The notes under the pieces are model-generated. The model did no database searches, was not told the DNA's origin, and saw nothing but the letters and a program-made list of their open reading frames with translations. Of a stretch of DNA of 64,000 nt, positions 21,980 through 33,299 are shown one piece after another. The first letter of the stretch is position 1, and the number at the start of each line of letters is the position of its first letter. Source of the stretch: Xiphias gladius (lineage: Eukaryota; Chordata; Actinopteri; Istiophoriformes; Xiphiidae). The stretch covers positions 7,193,017 through 7,257,016 of the forward strand of contig NC_053414.1 of NCBI RefSeq assembly GCF_016859285.1, read 5' to 3'. The position numbers and the translations under genes were made by a program.

Positions 21980-22924
21980 GCGTCGGGAAACTACAGCAGG
22001 AATGTTACCGTTAGTAGCAGGAGAAATACAAAAGAGAAGGCCAGTAGTGAGTCCATTTTTAGTTTAGCTTTTGTTTTTCCTCCCCCATCTTCTTCTTATA
22101 TATGAACCTTTTCTTTTCGTATATTTAGAAAAAAAAACGTGTGAAATCTAGACACCTTTGATGAGTCTTGCATGATGCATGTCTACTCGGCTGTAGGCGT
22201 TGAAGCTGCACTAGTCAACATTTTTCCATTTGTATTTATGCATTATTATTATGTATTTGTATTAAGGATAGATCAACTCACCGTATGTAATGTGAGAGGT
22301 GTTACTCATAGCAATGAACTCACAGGGAATTATGACCTGACTCCGCAGTTTCCTTAAGCTAAAGAGCTTTTTTTTTTTTTTTAACCTTCTCTGGCAACGT
22401 CTCATCACCCTCATTTCCAATCACAGCAGCTGCAAACCACCTGCCCAGCAGCAAACAAAGTCACTGACTAGCCGGTGGACACAGTGGAGCACCTGGAAAC
22501 CAAAACCGAGCTGGAAGGACGGTGAGTATCGGACCTGGATTCATCAGTTTGTCAGAACCATGACTCCAAACGGGCGCTGAAGCTACCGTAGAGTAATATT
22601 AGGCTGATGTCTTCTGGATGTGCAAATAGGATCACGCTCTCCTCTTGCTTCAGTCCTGCTCTGCTGTGCAGGGGGTTCTGAGAGCTTGTTTCTGGCAGAC
22701 ATGAAAGGCGGGGATTAAACGGTTGTACCTTGCATTCAAATTCTAAACACTTTGAGAGGATAACATCGCTTGCTGCCGACTCGTTTTGTTCGGCTTTGAA
22801 GCTGCTACAGCTTCGAAGTTATGTAAAGACAAGCCCACGTCTCACCTTCATTTTCAAGTACAAATTTGTACGTACAATTACTGAGAGACATTTCACACAT
22901 TTGTGCTCACTATAGTGATGGTAA

Positions 22925-25900
22925 AGAAATTATATAAAGGCTTTTATTCCTGTAGATGTTTACTCAGTATCCTGCTTCTATAGATAAGTGCTGTAAGCTG
23001 TGCTGTGTTCAAGTCTACTTAGAAACATCAAAATATGAGACACCAGCTGAAAAAGCAAAGATAAGCCAGCTGCTTTTTAAAGAGCTTTTAATTAAAAGCC
23101 TTGTACAAGAAACACACAAAGCAACAACAGTAACAGTTAACATGACACTGAATACATAATCTGTACAATAAGGGTTTGCAAAACATGCTTCAGAAGTTCA
23201 GATACATTACAATGTCATCATTATCCTCCACCTCTTCATCATTACCATCAATACAATGTACATAATTCAAATTAGCATAAAACCAGACAAAACTGCAGTC
23301 TTGACACATTAAAATCAGAGTTTGCCTTCTGATCAAACCCATATTGGACTATTAAAAAATGGCATTCAAATAAACAGCATCACATTAACATTATTATGCA
23401 TATTTCAAAAAACTATTAAAAGTACAGTACAAAGGAAAAAACAGCTTAAAAAGCACAATTTTCAATTCATTTCGCATCTTTATCAATACATTTAAACAAG
23501 TATCCTTCCTTTTTTTTTCCAATTAGTGCCAAATAAATCTAGCACTCAAAATTACATCACATATAAATGTAAAATTATTCAAAAGGGAAAAAAAGCTTTA
23601 AAAAAAAAAAAAAATCCAATAATAAAATCAAGAGCCCTATTTGGTTGAAAGATAGGCCACTAAGTTGAGTTGTGCTACCCCATGAGAAAGAAAAAGAAGA
23701 AAAACATTGCTATCAACAGTTGGAAAGGTTGCCTAGCAGCCTAATACCTTACACATCTACCAACTGCAAGTCACTTCTATCCACCACTTAAAGATATTAA
23801 ATATATAGTAGATGAAAAAAATCTATTCCAAAATCACGTTATATCCATTTGGAGAAGAAAAATAATCCTTTAGTTCATCATGTTTGTGGAAAATATAGAG
23901 GACTCATTCCTTTCCCACTTTGTCTAATCAGGATTTAAGTTATGTACTTAAATTAAGTATCTTAATTTAAATTTGAACTATCGACCACTTAATAATAGTG
24001 ACTGTCACTTCTTCTTCATATAATGGATGTGTCATTTTGGAATAAATTCTTCCACGTGTAACCTATGAGAGTATTGAAACTGTATTGACAACAACTAGAA
24101 CCATTCAGTACATGACAGGAGAGGAGGCGACATCTTCCTCGTCAGCGTTTAATGGAGACTTGGAGAACGCTGCGCTCGCAACTTTTGGAAAAGACGACAA
24201 CAGAAACCATATAAAGTTATTACAGTTTGTGATAATGTGAAACTTAATGTTACCATGCTAAAGTCATGGTTTAAGGAAGTGGTTTTTTGTTTTTTTTTTG
24301 GATCTCGCCCTGTGTGACAGTAGCTGAGTTAGACGAGGTAAATGCCGCCTGGAGTGTAGCTGGGGTTGAATGGAGCAGCTATAAGGCAACACATGCGGAA
24401 GGTTTTTTTTAAAACATTGTAACACACAGGTACACCAGAGTAAAAGCCAAGGTCTGGGAAGGTCTAGAAAGAGCAGGCAGCACCAGAAGAGGGTTTTGAG
24501 TCTGTGTATAAAGGGCTAGGTTTCTTTTGAAGTACTTCAGATACTCTTGAAATCAGAAACATGGTCCAAATCTTTGATCACTTCCAAAAATTTCAGGGCA
24601 TTCAGCGGGAAACAACCTGCATTGAATGAGCTCAGCAGAGTTTCATGGTCAAGAGCACGTGGGCAATGGATCAAACCTTCTGAGATCAAGCATTTCTCCC
24701 CCCCCAACCACCAGGCTACCTGACGTGCTTTCTGACTGTAACACGATGCTACCGAAAGACTGTGCCAACTTTGGTAGGCCGTCCTAAGTAGGTCCTTGCC
24801 TTGGTGAAATGTAAGCGCAGCAAGGCAGGAAACAGAAACTTGGTCCATTAGCAAAGTAAAAACAAAGCGTCTTATCAATCTTGACCTGGTAAAGTGGCTG
24901 GAGAAGCACATGGTAGATAAATTTATCAGCCACAGACAAAAAGATCATTTGTCTTGAGGGAATTTACTAATAGGGAAAAAACAGCAGCACGGGAGAATGT
25001 TGTTTGTGTTTGAGTCTGGTACGTTAGTGCGCCCTTTGGTTTAATTCCTCATCATTCCACGTCATGTGCTCAAGAGCACTCTGTAACCACAAGTGAAGAA
25101 ATTACCAGGTCAAAGACCAGAGTCTAAAGTCAGGACTGAGTGCCGTACTCAGAGACTTCAGCAGAAGAGATGCTACCAAATTAGGAGCCCGGAACAACGC
25201 TGTCTGGTTAAAGGACACTCTTGCTACTCATACCCTTCATGCAGTTATTTGGGGCTGTAACACATGGAAAAAAAGTTTAACTGACTGTTTCAACACCATC
25301 AACCAAACCGAGAGCAGCAGGGGGACCTCAGCTACAATCAACCACCAACTGTGCAACGTAAGCATCACCAGAGACACTGAAACCTCAGATACCTTTGATG
25401 TTGAAAGTACTTGAGTGTAACTAGAGAAAGGAGCAGACATTCCTCAATGTAGGTGGTGTTAGGTGCTTTGTTATTTCATTTTGGAAAATGTCGCCATTCT
25501 CTGCAGCTTTTAGACAGATGACTACAGATTTATCAAAATATTCCCCCAAATTTTAACTTACTTTCACCAATACAAAAATCTCAAACACATTTCCGTGTTA
25601 ATATATATTAAAAAAAATTAAAAAAAAAAACCTGGCACAGTAACCCATTTCTAGCACCTAACAGACAGTTACTGAATAAGTTGACAGAAAAAAAGGACAA
25701 CAACCTTATTACTGGCAAAATTTAGGCCTGGTTCGGTTTCTCCAGGCCTATTAGGTTGCAGAGCACTGAACAAATTCTACATGAACCATTTCTATTTAAA
25801 CTAGCACATACAAATGAAGCACTGTTAGAACTTGCCAGTCGCTACTGATTTTTGCAAACCAAATCTACCTGGATACATGTTCCATAGACCTCAAACACCT

Positions 25901-26975
25901 ACCAAATAGCTCACAGGTTCAATAAAGTACTATTTTTAGCTGCATTATGTTGGTGGCATCAATTTGAACTGTGTTCAGCTCATGGACCTTCTAGACCTTG
26001 ACGAGTTGAAAAGTTAAATGGCGCTAATCTGGCATACTGAGGAAATTTCACAACTAATTGCAGGCCAGTTTAGAGTCTTGGTGGACGTTAGAGAGTTGAA
26101 GAAGGTGGTGGGTTTGTGAGAAAACAAGGCAAGCAGGGAAAGACGGCAAGGACAGCAATAACTTAAAAACTATTGTATTTGCTTATGCAGCTTTTAAGGT
26201 TGTGCGTGCATATAAATACTTACTCATACTGTATGTATATGCATGTGCGTTCAAGAGAACAAGAGGAAAAGGCCTTGAAAAACTGATGAACTACATAGAA
26301 TAGGTCATTTTTCGATGCAGTCAAGTGCATTGCATTTACCTCGCTGTATTGATGCAATATATGAGAGTCCAACTGTGTTAAGTGCAAAAACACACCACCT
26401 CATTTATCATTAACAAGCTGGACTTCCAATGAAACTAGGGGGCAAGAAATTGGCATAACACCTGAAGGCTGTCTACAACAACCTTCGCAGCATAGCATGT
26501 ATCTAAATAGCATTTGTTTCTTTCATATGCACCAAGTGTGCTTGATAAAAGCTCACCCGACACCCCAGATGGGCAGGGGTTTCAATTTGTGTTAGACCAA
26601 ACAAGCTAAATGCAGCATGTCTGGAGCAAGTGAAAGAAAACAGATGCTATTTCTATCAAAGTCTGCTTCAAAGAGTCAGTGCTGTGCAAGTGGACAAAAT
26701 ATGGCAATTTAAGTGTCAACAAGGGCATGTTAGCTGCCCCTGTTCGAATGTATACATTTTCTTTAAAAAAAAAAAAACTGCTTTTTTTTTCTCTCTCTTT
26801 TTTTTTTTTTTTAACTATTCAATGGCTGGGCGGTGTAAAGTTACATTACATTTCATTAATCATTACACAAATATGGACACACCTTTAAGTAAAAGGTAGG
26901 AGGGGGCTGAAGTGGCAACACTGGCATGATATTCTTCTATCATCAATGGCAATCAGCTTCATAACATCTGATCTC
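22925..26975 (-). other. cbx6: Probable 3'UTR of cbx6 (about 4 kb)
   Basis: AT-rich sequence without coding potential, following the cbx6 stop directly. On the minus strand AATAAA (complement of TTTATT at 22943-22948) is followed by a GT-rich stretch, as at a poly(A) site. An ATTAAA variant lies at about 23088-23093. There are homopolymer runs (A-run near 23599, T-runs near 26785-26813). The exact 3' end is uncertain. Confidence 0.45.
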
Positions 26976-29900
26976 CTATGGCTTGGCTGGGGAGGGGTCG
27001 TCGGAGTTGGTGGCAGGGGGAGGGGAAGAGGCATTTTCGGGGCTAGCGGAGGGGGAGGCAGGGCAGGATGCAGGAGAGGGGAACTCTTTTATGGTGACCG
27101 TGACGAGGTTGGTGGTGACATCAGTGACCACCACATCCTTGCAGCTGGGGGCCATTTGAGGGTGCCAGTCAGGGTCTCCCTCAGCAGGCACCCTTTTTGG
27201 TTCGGTCGGGGCAGAGCTCTGGTCCCCGGGGGCAACAGAGGGGAGAGCGGTGGGCAGCTGGCGTTTAGCCTGGCGTTGGCGAGGATTTTTCCTGCCTCCC
27301 TCTGAGGGCACTGAGCGGTCCAGGGCACCCTCCTCCTCCTCGTCTTCCATGGAGGAAGAGGGTGAGGAAGGGAGGAAGGGATACGCTGACGCCACCGGGT
27401 TTGCATCTGAGGATGGGGCAGGAGCAGAGTGCTTGGCGCTCTGGCCCCTCTGGGTCTCTATCTGAGGTTTAGTGGGCTTGAGACCCTCACTGGAAGGTGA
27501 GGTTCCAGTGGCGGGCTGGGGTTGTGCAGCTGATGCAGTGGGAGATTTTCCTTCAGAGCTGCTGGAGCTGGAAGGAGAAGGAGGTGACTGGTACTGAGAG
27601 GAGGTGGTGTGGCTGTCCTTGGCCCCTGTGCTGGAGCATGAACCTGGGTGGGAGTGGAACGGGCCTCCACACTGCAGCCCAAAGGGCTTCCCGTACATCG
27701 GGAACCCCAGCATCTTCAGGGGAGGCTGGAAAGGTCTATAGGGGGCCTCTCCCTTTTTCCCGATGATGCGATTGCGGGAAGGGATGTTTTGGCGTCCTGT
27801 TGTAATATTCCTACTGCCTGCACCTGTGCCACCCCTACCTGGCTTGTCAATGACCTTCAGGTTGAGGATGATCCTTCCTCTCTTGACCTCCCGGGGTTTG
27901 ACTCTGCGGTTGACGATGCGGACGGTCTCGGAGAAGGGGGACACATGCATGCGGGAGGGGAAGCCACCAGGGTTGGAGAAAGTAGGCGCCATTGGGTCTG
28001 AGCGAGGCAGAGGACGCCTGGACATCCGGTGGCAACGGTGAATGTCCTTCTTCAGCTTGTGGGTGGCTGCGAGTGAGTTGAGTTTAGGAGAGGGTGCTAC
28101 AGTTGAGGAAGAGGACGAAGATGGTAAATGATGAGGTGAGGCAAAAGAGGAGGGAGCTGCTCGGCTTGAAGTGGACATAGAGGAACGCGATGTATTCTTG
28201 CGGGCACTGGAGGCTTGGCTGCCGGTCTCTCTTTTCTGAGCACGTGCCTGAAACAAACCAAACATTTAAAAACACCACTGTAGCAGGGGAGTGAGCTTTA
28301 CTTTTGTAGAAAAAGGAACTGCTAGTTTGAAAATTTGGATCGCATAGTGCACACTTTGTTTCCAATATAAGCCCAGGTTTTTTTTTGCTTTGTAGGACAA
28401 AAGAGTCCTGCTCTTTAGATTAAAACTTGCCAAATTTGGCTTACAAATTACTGTTTTTTTAGATATCCAGGTCAAGACGTCTCAAAATGCTGTTTGGACA
28501 ACAGTGTCATTTCATTCTAGTGGCTAAAAAAATGCACTTTTCAACTAAATTTAATGTAGTTTTCGTTTTAATTTTGTGTTTTGATCTCTAAACCACAAAA
28601 TCAAATGCTTACTGTGAGTAGTAAGCAGTGTTTAGTTGCATCTGACACCTAACCAGAAAGTTCAGCAATACAGCAATTGATTGACTATGTGATTAATATA
28701 ACAACATCCAATGTAACAGAATTTTCCATTGTTGCACTAGTTGTTGGTGCCACTCTAAATGATCCTAAATTGCCCGTGCAGCTCAAACTACAGCTCTTCT
28801 TGCAAGTGACAGGCTCTCAAAAATATGGCACATCAGTTCAGATATCCAAACTCTTTTAAACTTCAGAAAGCTGTTTCCTATGCCCAAAGGCTGTTGGCTT
28901 AAATATCTGCCAGACTGCACAATGCCTGCTCCAAGTTGATCTGTAAAAATGAAAATGGCAGTGTGAAGAAAAAAAAAAAAACTAGCTCAGCATAAATGCT
29001 TCCCTACAGCATTGACCTCTAACTCATGTTATTTTCTAAAGACAAGAAACACCATTGTTTGTTCACAATAGTGTCGACAATGATGCATGTTGTAAGTGCA
29101 AGAATTAAAATAAACTTCAAACAAGCAAGAAAACCTCCCTCAAGTGGGTTGACCTTATTCTTAGTTTGACATAAGAAACCACAAGCAGGACTTTCCACTT
29201 TCTTGTAAGGTACTGCTACCTAAGTAGAGGCATATTGTAATCTACTAATTGAGAAGTAAGAATCCAAAGCTCATATCTATGCAGACATACAAATATCAAA
29301 AACTACCTTCATGACAAAGTTTTTGGGTTTTGGTCCCCGCTTCTTCGGCCCATGCAATTCCCTTTCCCGTTCCCTAAAAAAAAAAAAAAAAAAAAAAGAG
29401 TTTACCAACACAAAATGCAGATGACAAGCACAGGCTAAAAAGAGAACAACACGAGTAAATATGAAAAGGATCAAAAGAGAAGACTGATGAACGTTGTGGT
29501 TCTGTGAGAGTAGAGCAGTTAGGCACAGAGGGCATTTGAAGCCATGTTTGAAAGCAAGACGGTTTTCTCGGTCTTCACGTGTCACGTGTTGTTTCCACTC
29601 TACGTGTCATTTTGGTTTTGTCCATTTTATGATGTCCATTTTAGTTTACTGTTAATCTAGTACTCTCAGCAGAGCAGCCCGAGTGGCTTGGCGGCAGACA
29701 TAAAGGACTTCAGCTCAGATGGACCACAATCAGATGGAGGCGGCGAAGGAATGTAATGACACTAACAGAGCGAGCATAAGCACTTACAGTAAGATACATG
29801 GGAGCTAGCTTAAAGTAGGGAGATACAACAATGTACAAAAGAAGCTTAAGAACTAAAAAGAACAAAATAGACAGCTTCATAATATTTGAAGAGCCATAAT

Positions 29901-32294
29901 CGAAGCATAGCATACGTTGTGAAATTGTAAGTAAACACAACAATATGCCAAGTAAGACTTATATTTGGCACATGGTGCATGTACTATCACTGTTTACCAG
30001 CTTTACTCACTTTTGCTCAAAGCCCAGTATCAGCCTGTCATCCAGAATATTCTCCTCTGGCTCCCAAGTGCTGTGTCTGCACAACGATGGAGTAACATGA
30101 AGAACACACACAACAGAGGAAACATTCTACCCCAAAAAGAATTCTGCACCACACTGAACTTAATCAACATTTTCAGTTCAATGTGGGGACATTAAAAAAA
30201 GGCATAACAACGCAGATAGAGAGAGACTGAAGAATGTGATGTTTACATTAAATTCATCATTAAGAGTAGCACTTACTTCATTGCCCATCCTTTCCATTTT
30301 ACCAGGTATTCAATTCTTCCCTGCAATAAAAATCATAGATGGTGAGTTAGCAAAAACAGCTCATATCTAACAATGGTAGAGAGGGAGATTGAAAGAAAAA
30401 AAAAAAAATCCCTTAAATCTGGAATTAATTTGCAGCATTGTCCTTTTTCGCTGTTCAGTCTTTAGTCTTAGATTAATCTACATTTGAGAGTTGCTGGGTT
30501 TTTGTTGTGTCCTTTACACATAACACAAAACAAAATCTTGCATGCTTCTAACACTCTGTGTTAGAGTGTAAACCAGAATGTACTGAACACAGATTTTAAC
30601 TTTTAACACTGATTTTGATGATAATCAGACTCAATTATTGGGTTTGCAGTGAGTAATAGAAGTATTGTGATTAATCTGAATTAAGAAAATGATTACTATA
30701 ATACACAGTGTGGAAATATTAAAGTTTTTAAAAAAAATATGGCATAAGACACCTTGGAAATAACGGTGTCAGGGGATGCCCAAACTTACCCAGGCAGGCA
30801 AGGAGAGTTGGGGATCTCCCAAAGAGACTGACACCATTATTTCCAGGTAGACATGGAGGATGTGACCAAATATGGAGCCCACCAGCAAGGGGTATAAAAC
30901 ATGATGTCTAGCCATGCTTTCTTCAGTTGGTTTGCGGAGCTAACTCGGGTTTATCTCTTTGTGAGAGAATAAACTCGGTTGCATTGAGGTCTGATCATCT
31001 CCAGTGAGCTTTTTGAGACTCCAGTAACCCATCACCTTCACAAAAGTTAAGTGGTTGGAAGACAGGTCCAGAAATACTCTGGTCGTGATCTGAGCATCTT
31101 TTTCTCCAACACAGTCCTGGTGAGTCTACATCAGTAGTCTATCAGTCTGGTCAACATCAGTTTTTAACTTAATTATGTTTCAATTAAGAAAAACACTTGT
31201 TGTAGTTGGGGATTTCTTCACATTTGATTAGGGATGTGTAAGTGCTCTGATCTGGATGTGAACTCATCCTGGCTCGCAAAATTATAATTCCATTAATCCC
31301 ATGCATTCTAAAAAGGAGCCCTATACATTTTCACAAACTTTTTCTTTTTTGACACAGAAGTAACTTGAACTGCATGGTAAACATTACGTATTTTCATTTC
31401 CAAAAAGGATGAGTCAGTTTAACAACATCTGTAGGAAGAGATTATCCTTAACCTAAATATGGTAGTCCTGTCTCTCTGCAAATTCTTGGATTACATGCAT
31501 TTCAAAAAGAAGGGGTGCAATTTAGAAGCTCCAGCAGGCAATTCAGAAGTAACTAGAGGCCTGGTGGGCCTGCTAGTTAACTGTGTATACCAGTCACTTA
31601 AGATGGTATCCTACCAACATTTATGGGATCTTTTCCAGTATACAAGCTATAATAGTCTCATAAAACACTGACATCAGAAGTCCCCTAACAGCTGTGGTTG
31701 ATAGACTTCTTTTCTCTTCAAGAGTTCATGAATGCAAAGACTAATGTTTGGGGAATCATCTCTCACAGCCTGCAGAAGAAAAGCAACAGCCTCAAACTGT
31801 TTTCTACGTGGGTGCAACATGCACCTCTTCCACAGGCTGTAAAATGAAGATTGTGACCGTATAGCTTTAGCAACCGTTAGCTGACGGAGAACTCAGGCCC
31901 CTCCATTTCAAAGCACAGCCCACATCCCATCGGCTGGGCTGCCTTGTTCTTTTAGAGCTAGCCCCTTCTTTGTGTTGCTGTTTTTATTGCCCTGCTAATG
32001 CATGCATATACGAGCCATGACTGATAGCCTTGCTAGTTAGCTTCTAGCTAGTTGTGACTGGCAAAGTAAAGGAATCTTCCTGCCACAAGGCCTCCATGGC
32101 ACTGCATAGGGGCAAGAAGACAGCCCCGAGCTTATGGGCTGGATCGGTGCCGCGCTGTGGCGTTCCGACCGCGGCCAACATCTGCAGGCAGTCAAAAGAC
32201 GCGGGACAGCGGCGGTGTGGCTCACCTTACGAACGCGGCGTTTCAGTATGGCTTCCGCGGCGAAAATGCGATCCCCCGCCGCCGAGAGCTCCAT
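26976..32294 (-). CDS. cbx6: Chromobox protein 6 (Polycomb CBX6), complete coding region (5 exons)
   Basis: Subunit of canonical PRC1 that reads trimethylated H3K27 and helps repress developmental genes. Coding exons on the minus strand are 32294-32226 (23 codons, MELSAAGDRIFAAEAILKRR...), 30320-30277 (GRIEYLVKWKGWAM), 30076-30011 (HSTWEPEENILDDRLILGFE), 29373-29307 (ERERELHGPKKRGPKPK) and 28247-26976. All junctions are GT-AG and keep frame, giving 505 residues (human CBX6 about 412). The chromodomain is at about residues 9-62, with the aromatic-cage residues F11, W32 and W35 expected for methyl-lysine binding. An AT-hook-like KKRGPKPK follows. CBX6-specific blocks are KKDIHRCHRMSRRPLPRSD and FSETVRIVNRRVKPRE...IILNLKVIDK. 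The C-terminal Pc box (about 442-471) has VVVTDVTTNLVTVTIKEF. The long Ser/Pro-rich middle accounts for the extra length. These blocks separate it from CBX2/4/7/8. Teleosts can carry two copies, so the a/b paralogue is not assigned. Intron 1 holds an LTR-like element. Confidence 0.95.
29378..29396. repeat. Poly-A (poly-T on sense) run at the cbx6 exon 4 acceptor
   Basis: The homopolymer forms the polypyrimidine tract of the acceptor of cbx6 exon 4 (exon starting at 29373), separated from it by only a few bases. Length variation here could affect splicing. Confidence 0.7.
30751..31080 (+). mobile_element. Solo-LTR-like element in cbx6 intron 1
   Basis: In order on the plus strand: an inverted repeat with about 21-base arms (30751-30772 and 30828-30848, one mismatch and one extra base), TATAAA at 30893-30898 in GGGGTATAAAAC, AATAAA at 30968-30973 about 75 bases on, and a T/G-rich tail. 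TATA box and poly(A) signal at this spacing are the U3-R-U5 layout of an LTR. No flanking gag, pol or env reading frame is present, so if it is an LTR it is a solo one. It lies antisense to cbx6. The ends are approximate. Confidence 0.4.
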
Positions 32295-32423
32295 CTTTCA
32301 TGCCCGAGCTAAGCTACCTGTTCGCCTCTCTCCAGACGAGTGCTGAGCAAACTGAGAGTCGGCAGACGCACGCACGCATATGCACACGCGCGCGCCCATG
32401 CACGCACGCACGCACGCACGCAC

Positions 32424-32482
<59 letters not shown>

Positions 32483-33240
32483 AATACGGCAGCAGCGGGG
32501 GTGCGGTCAGCCTGCTATCTGTCACGTGGCCGGGGTCAGCCCCTCTGGTCGTCCTGGCAACGATGAAGACACTCAAAATGGCTATAGAAGGGAGTATTGG
32601 CGAGTTTTGTTTTATCATACAGTGCTTTAAAAGGGGCAATTCTGCATCCTGAGTAGCTTTGGGTTGTTTTTTTTTACTTTGATATTTGCAAATACTACTT
32701 TTAGTATTTAAAATAATGTGCGTAAAATAAAATGGAGAATGGAGTATTTTTACATTGTGGTATTGTCACTTTTACGTAAGGAACTGAATCTGTGTGTTTA
32801 TTGGTGTTTTAGAATAGCAAGGACTGAACTAAAAACCGTAACGCTTATATAGTATCATCGGCCTATTTAGGTGCGTTTAGGATTATTTGAACTGTTTCTA
32901 AGTCACATTTACTATTGGAAGATTAGTTTCAAAATTGCCCAAACTGGTGAAGTTTCTGTTTGTATGTGCCTCTTATGTTGGCTTGCTCTAGTAAAAAAGA
33001 CAAGATAAGAAACTGAAATATATTTTTAATTTAATTTCTCATATTTAATTTTTATTTCTCAGTTTTATTTCTTCTCAAGTTTCTCGACTGACTAAAATTT
33101 AACGGTTTATGTCCTGTATACTATTACATGGAAACATTAAAAAAATATATGTAAAATATTTTTTTTTTAGCAACGTCTGGTCTTTTGAGCTCTGATTGGA
33201 GGAGCTCACGTCAATCGTGATTTGTAGCAAGTTTGGTTGG
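32295..33240. promoter_or_regulatory. Divergent promoter interval between cbx6 (minus) and pla2g6 (plus)
   Basis: The cbx6 start codon at 32294 and the pla2g6 noncoding exon 1 (ending 33299) face away from each other with under 1 kb between them. The cbx6 side (about 32090-32560) is rich in CG dinucleotides and carries a CG/CA alternating tract (32367-32480). The pla2g6 side has an ATTGG (inverted CCAAT, 33194-33199) and a CRE half-site CACGTCAAT about 33207-33215. The middle is AT-rich. Confidence 0.5.
32367..32480. repeat. (CG/CA)n alternating tract, Z-DNA-prone, in the cbx6 promoter or leader
   Basis: ACGCACGCACGC units pass into a pure (CA)n of about 27 units. Almost every step is purine-pyrimidine alternation, with a high CG share at the cbx6-proximal end. 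The tract begins about 75 bases from the cbx6 start codon. Confidence 0.9.
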
Positions 33241-33299
33241 AGAGTCGCGGTTGTTGATGTAGCTGTCAGAAGTCAGGCGGCACGGAGGACAGCTAGCAG
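33241..33299 (+). other. pla2g6: Noncoding exon 1 of pla2g6 (5'UTR)
   Basis: AGCTAGCAG followed by GTAACC gives a donor at 33300, ahead of an acceptor (TGATCTCAG) before 34047, where the start-codon exon opens with six leader bases. The upstream edge is a guess. The spacing to the inverted CCAAT box at 33194 is as expected for a start site near 33240. Confidence 0.5.

Larger units (their letters stand above)
19170..22924. other. Intergenic region nptxr-cbx6, gene-free
   Basis: About 3.7 kb between the nptxr 5' end and the probable end of the cbx6 3'UTR. It contains GT and CA microsatellites (19270-19310, 19624-19715), dispersed repeats (19300-19490, 20495-20880), a GC-rich segment at 21840-22000 with a CTCF-like motif, and a possible unassigned plus-strand exon (22424-22520). 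No recognisable protein-coding sequence. Confidence 0.6.

Noticed and set aside
26946-27305. Plus-strand ORFs opposite the cbx6 last exon
   Set aside because: Shadows of the GC-rich, Ser/Pro-rich cbx6 coding sequence; no homology of their own.
30751-31080. Complete endogenous retrovirus
   Set aside because: No gag, pro, pol or env reading frame flanks the LTR-like piece and no second LTR is seen nearby.
32054-32566. 170-codon plus-strand ORF over the cbx6 promoter
   Set aside because: It runs through cbx6 exon 1 in antisense and then the CA tract. No protein family is recognisable.
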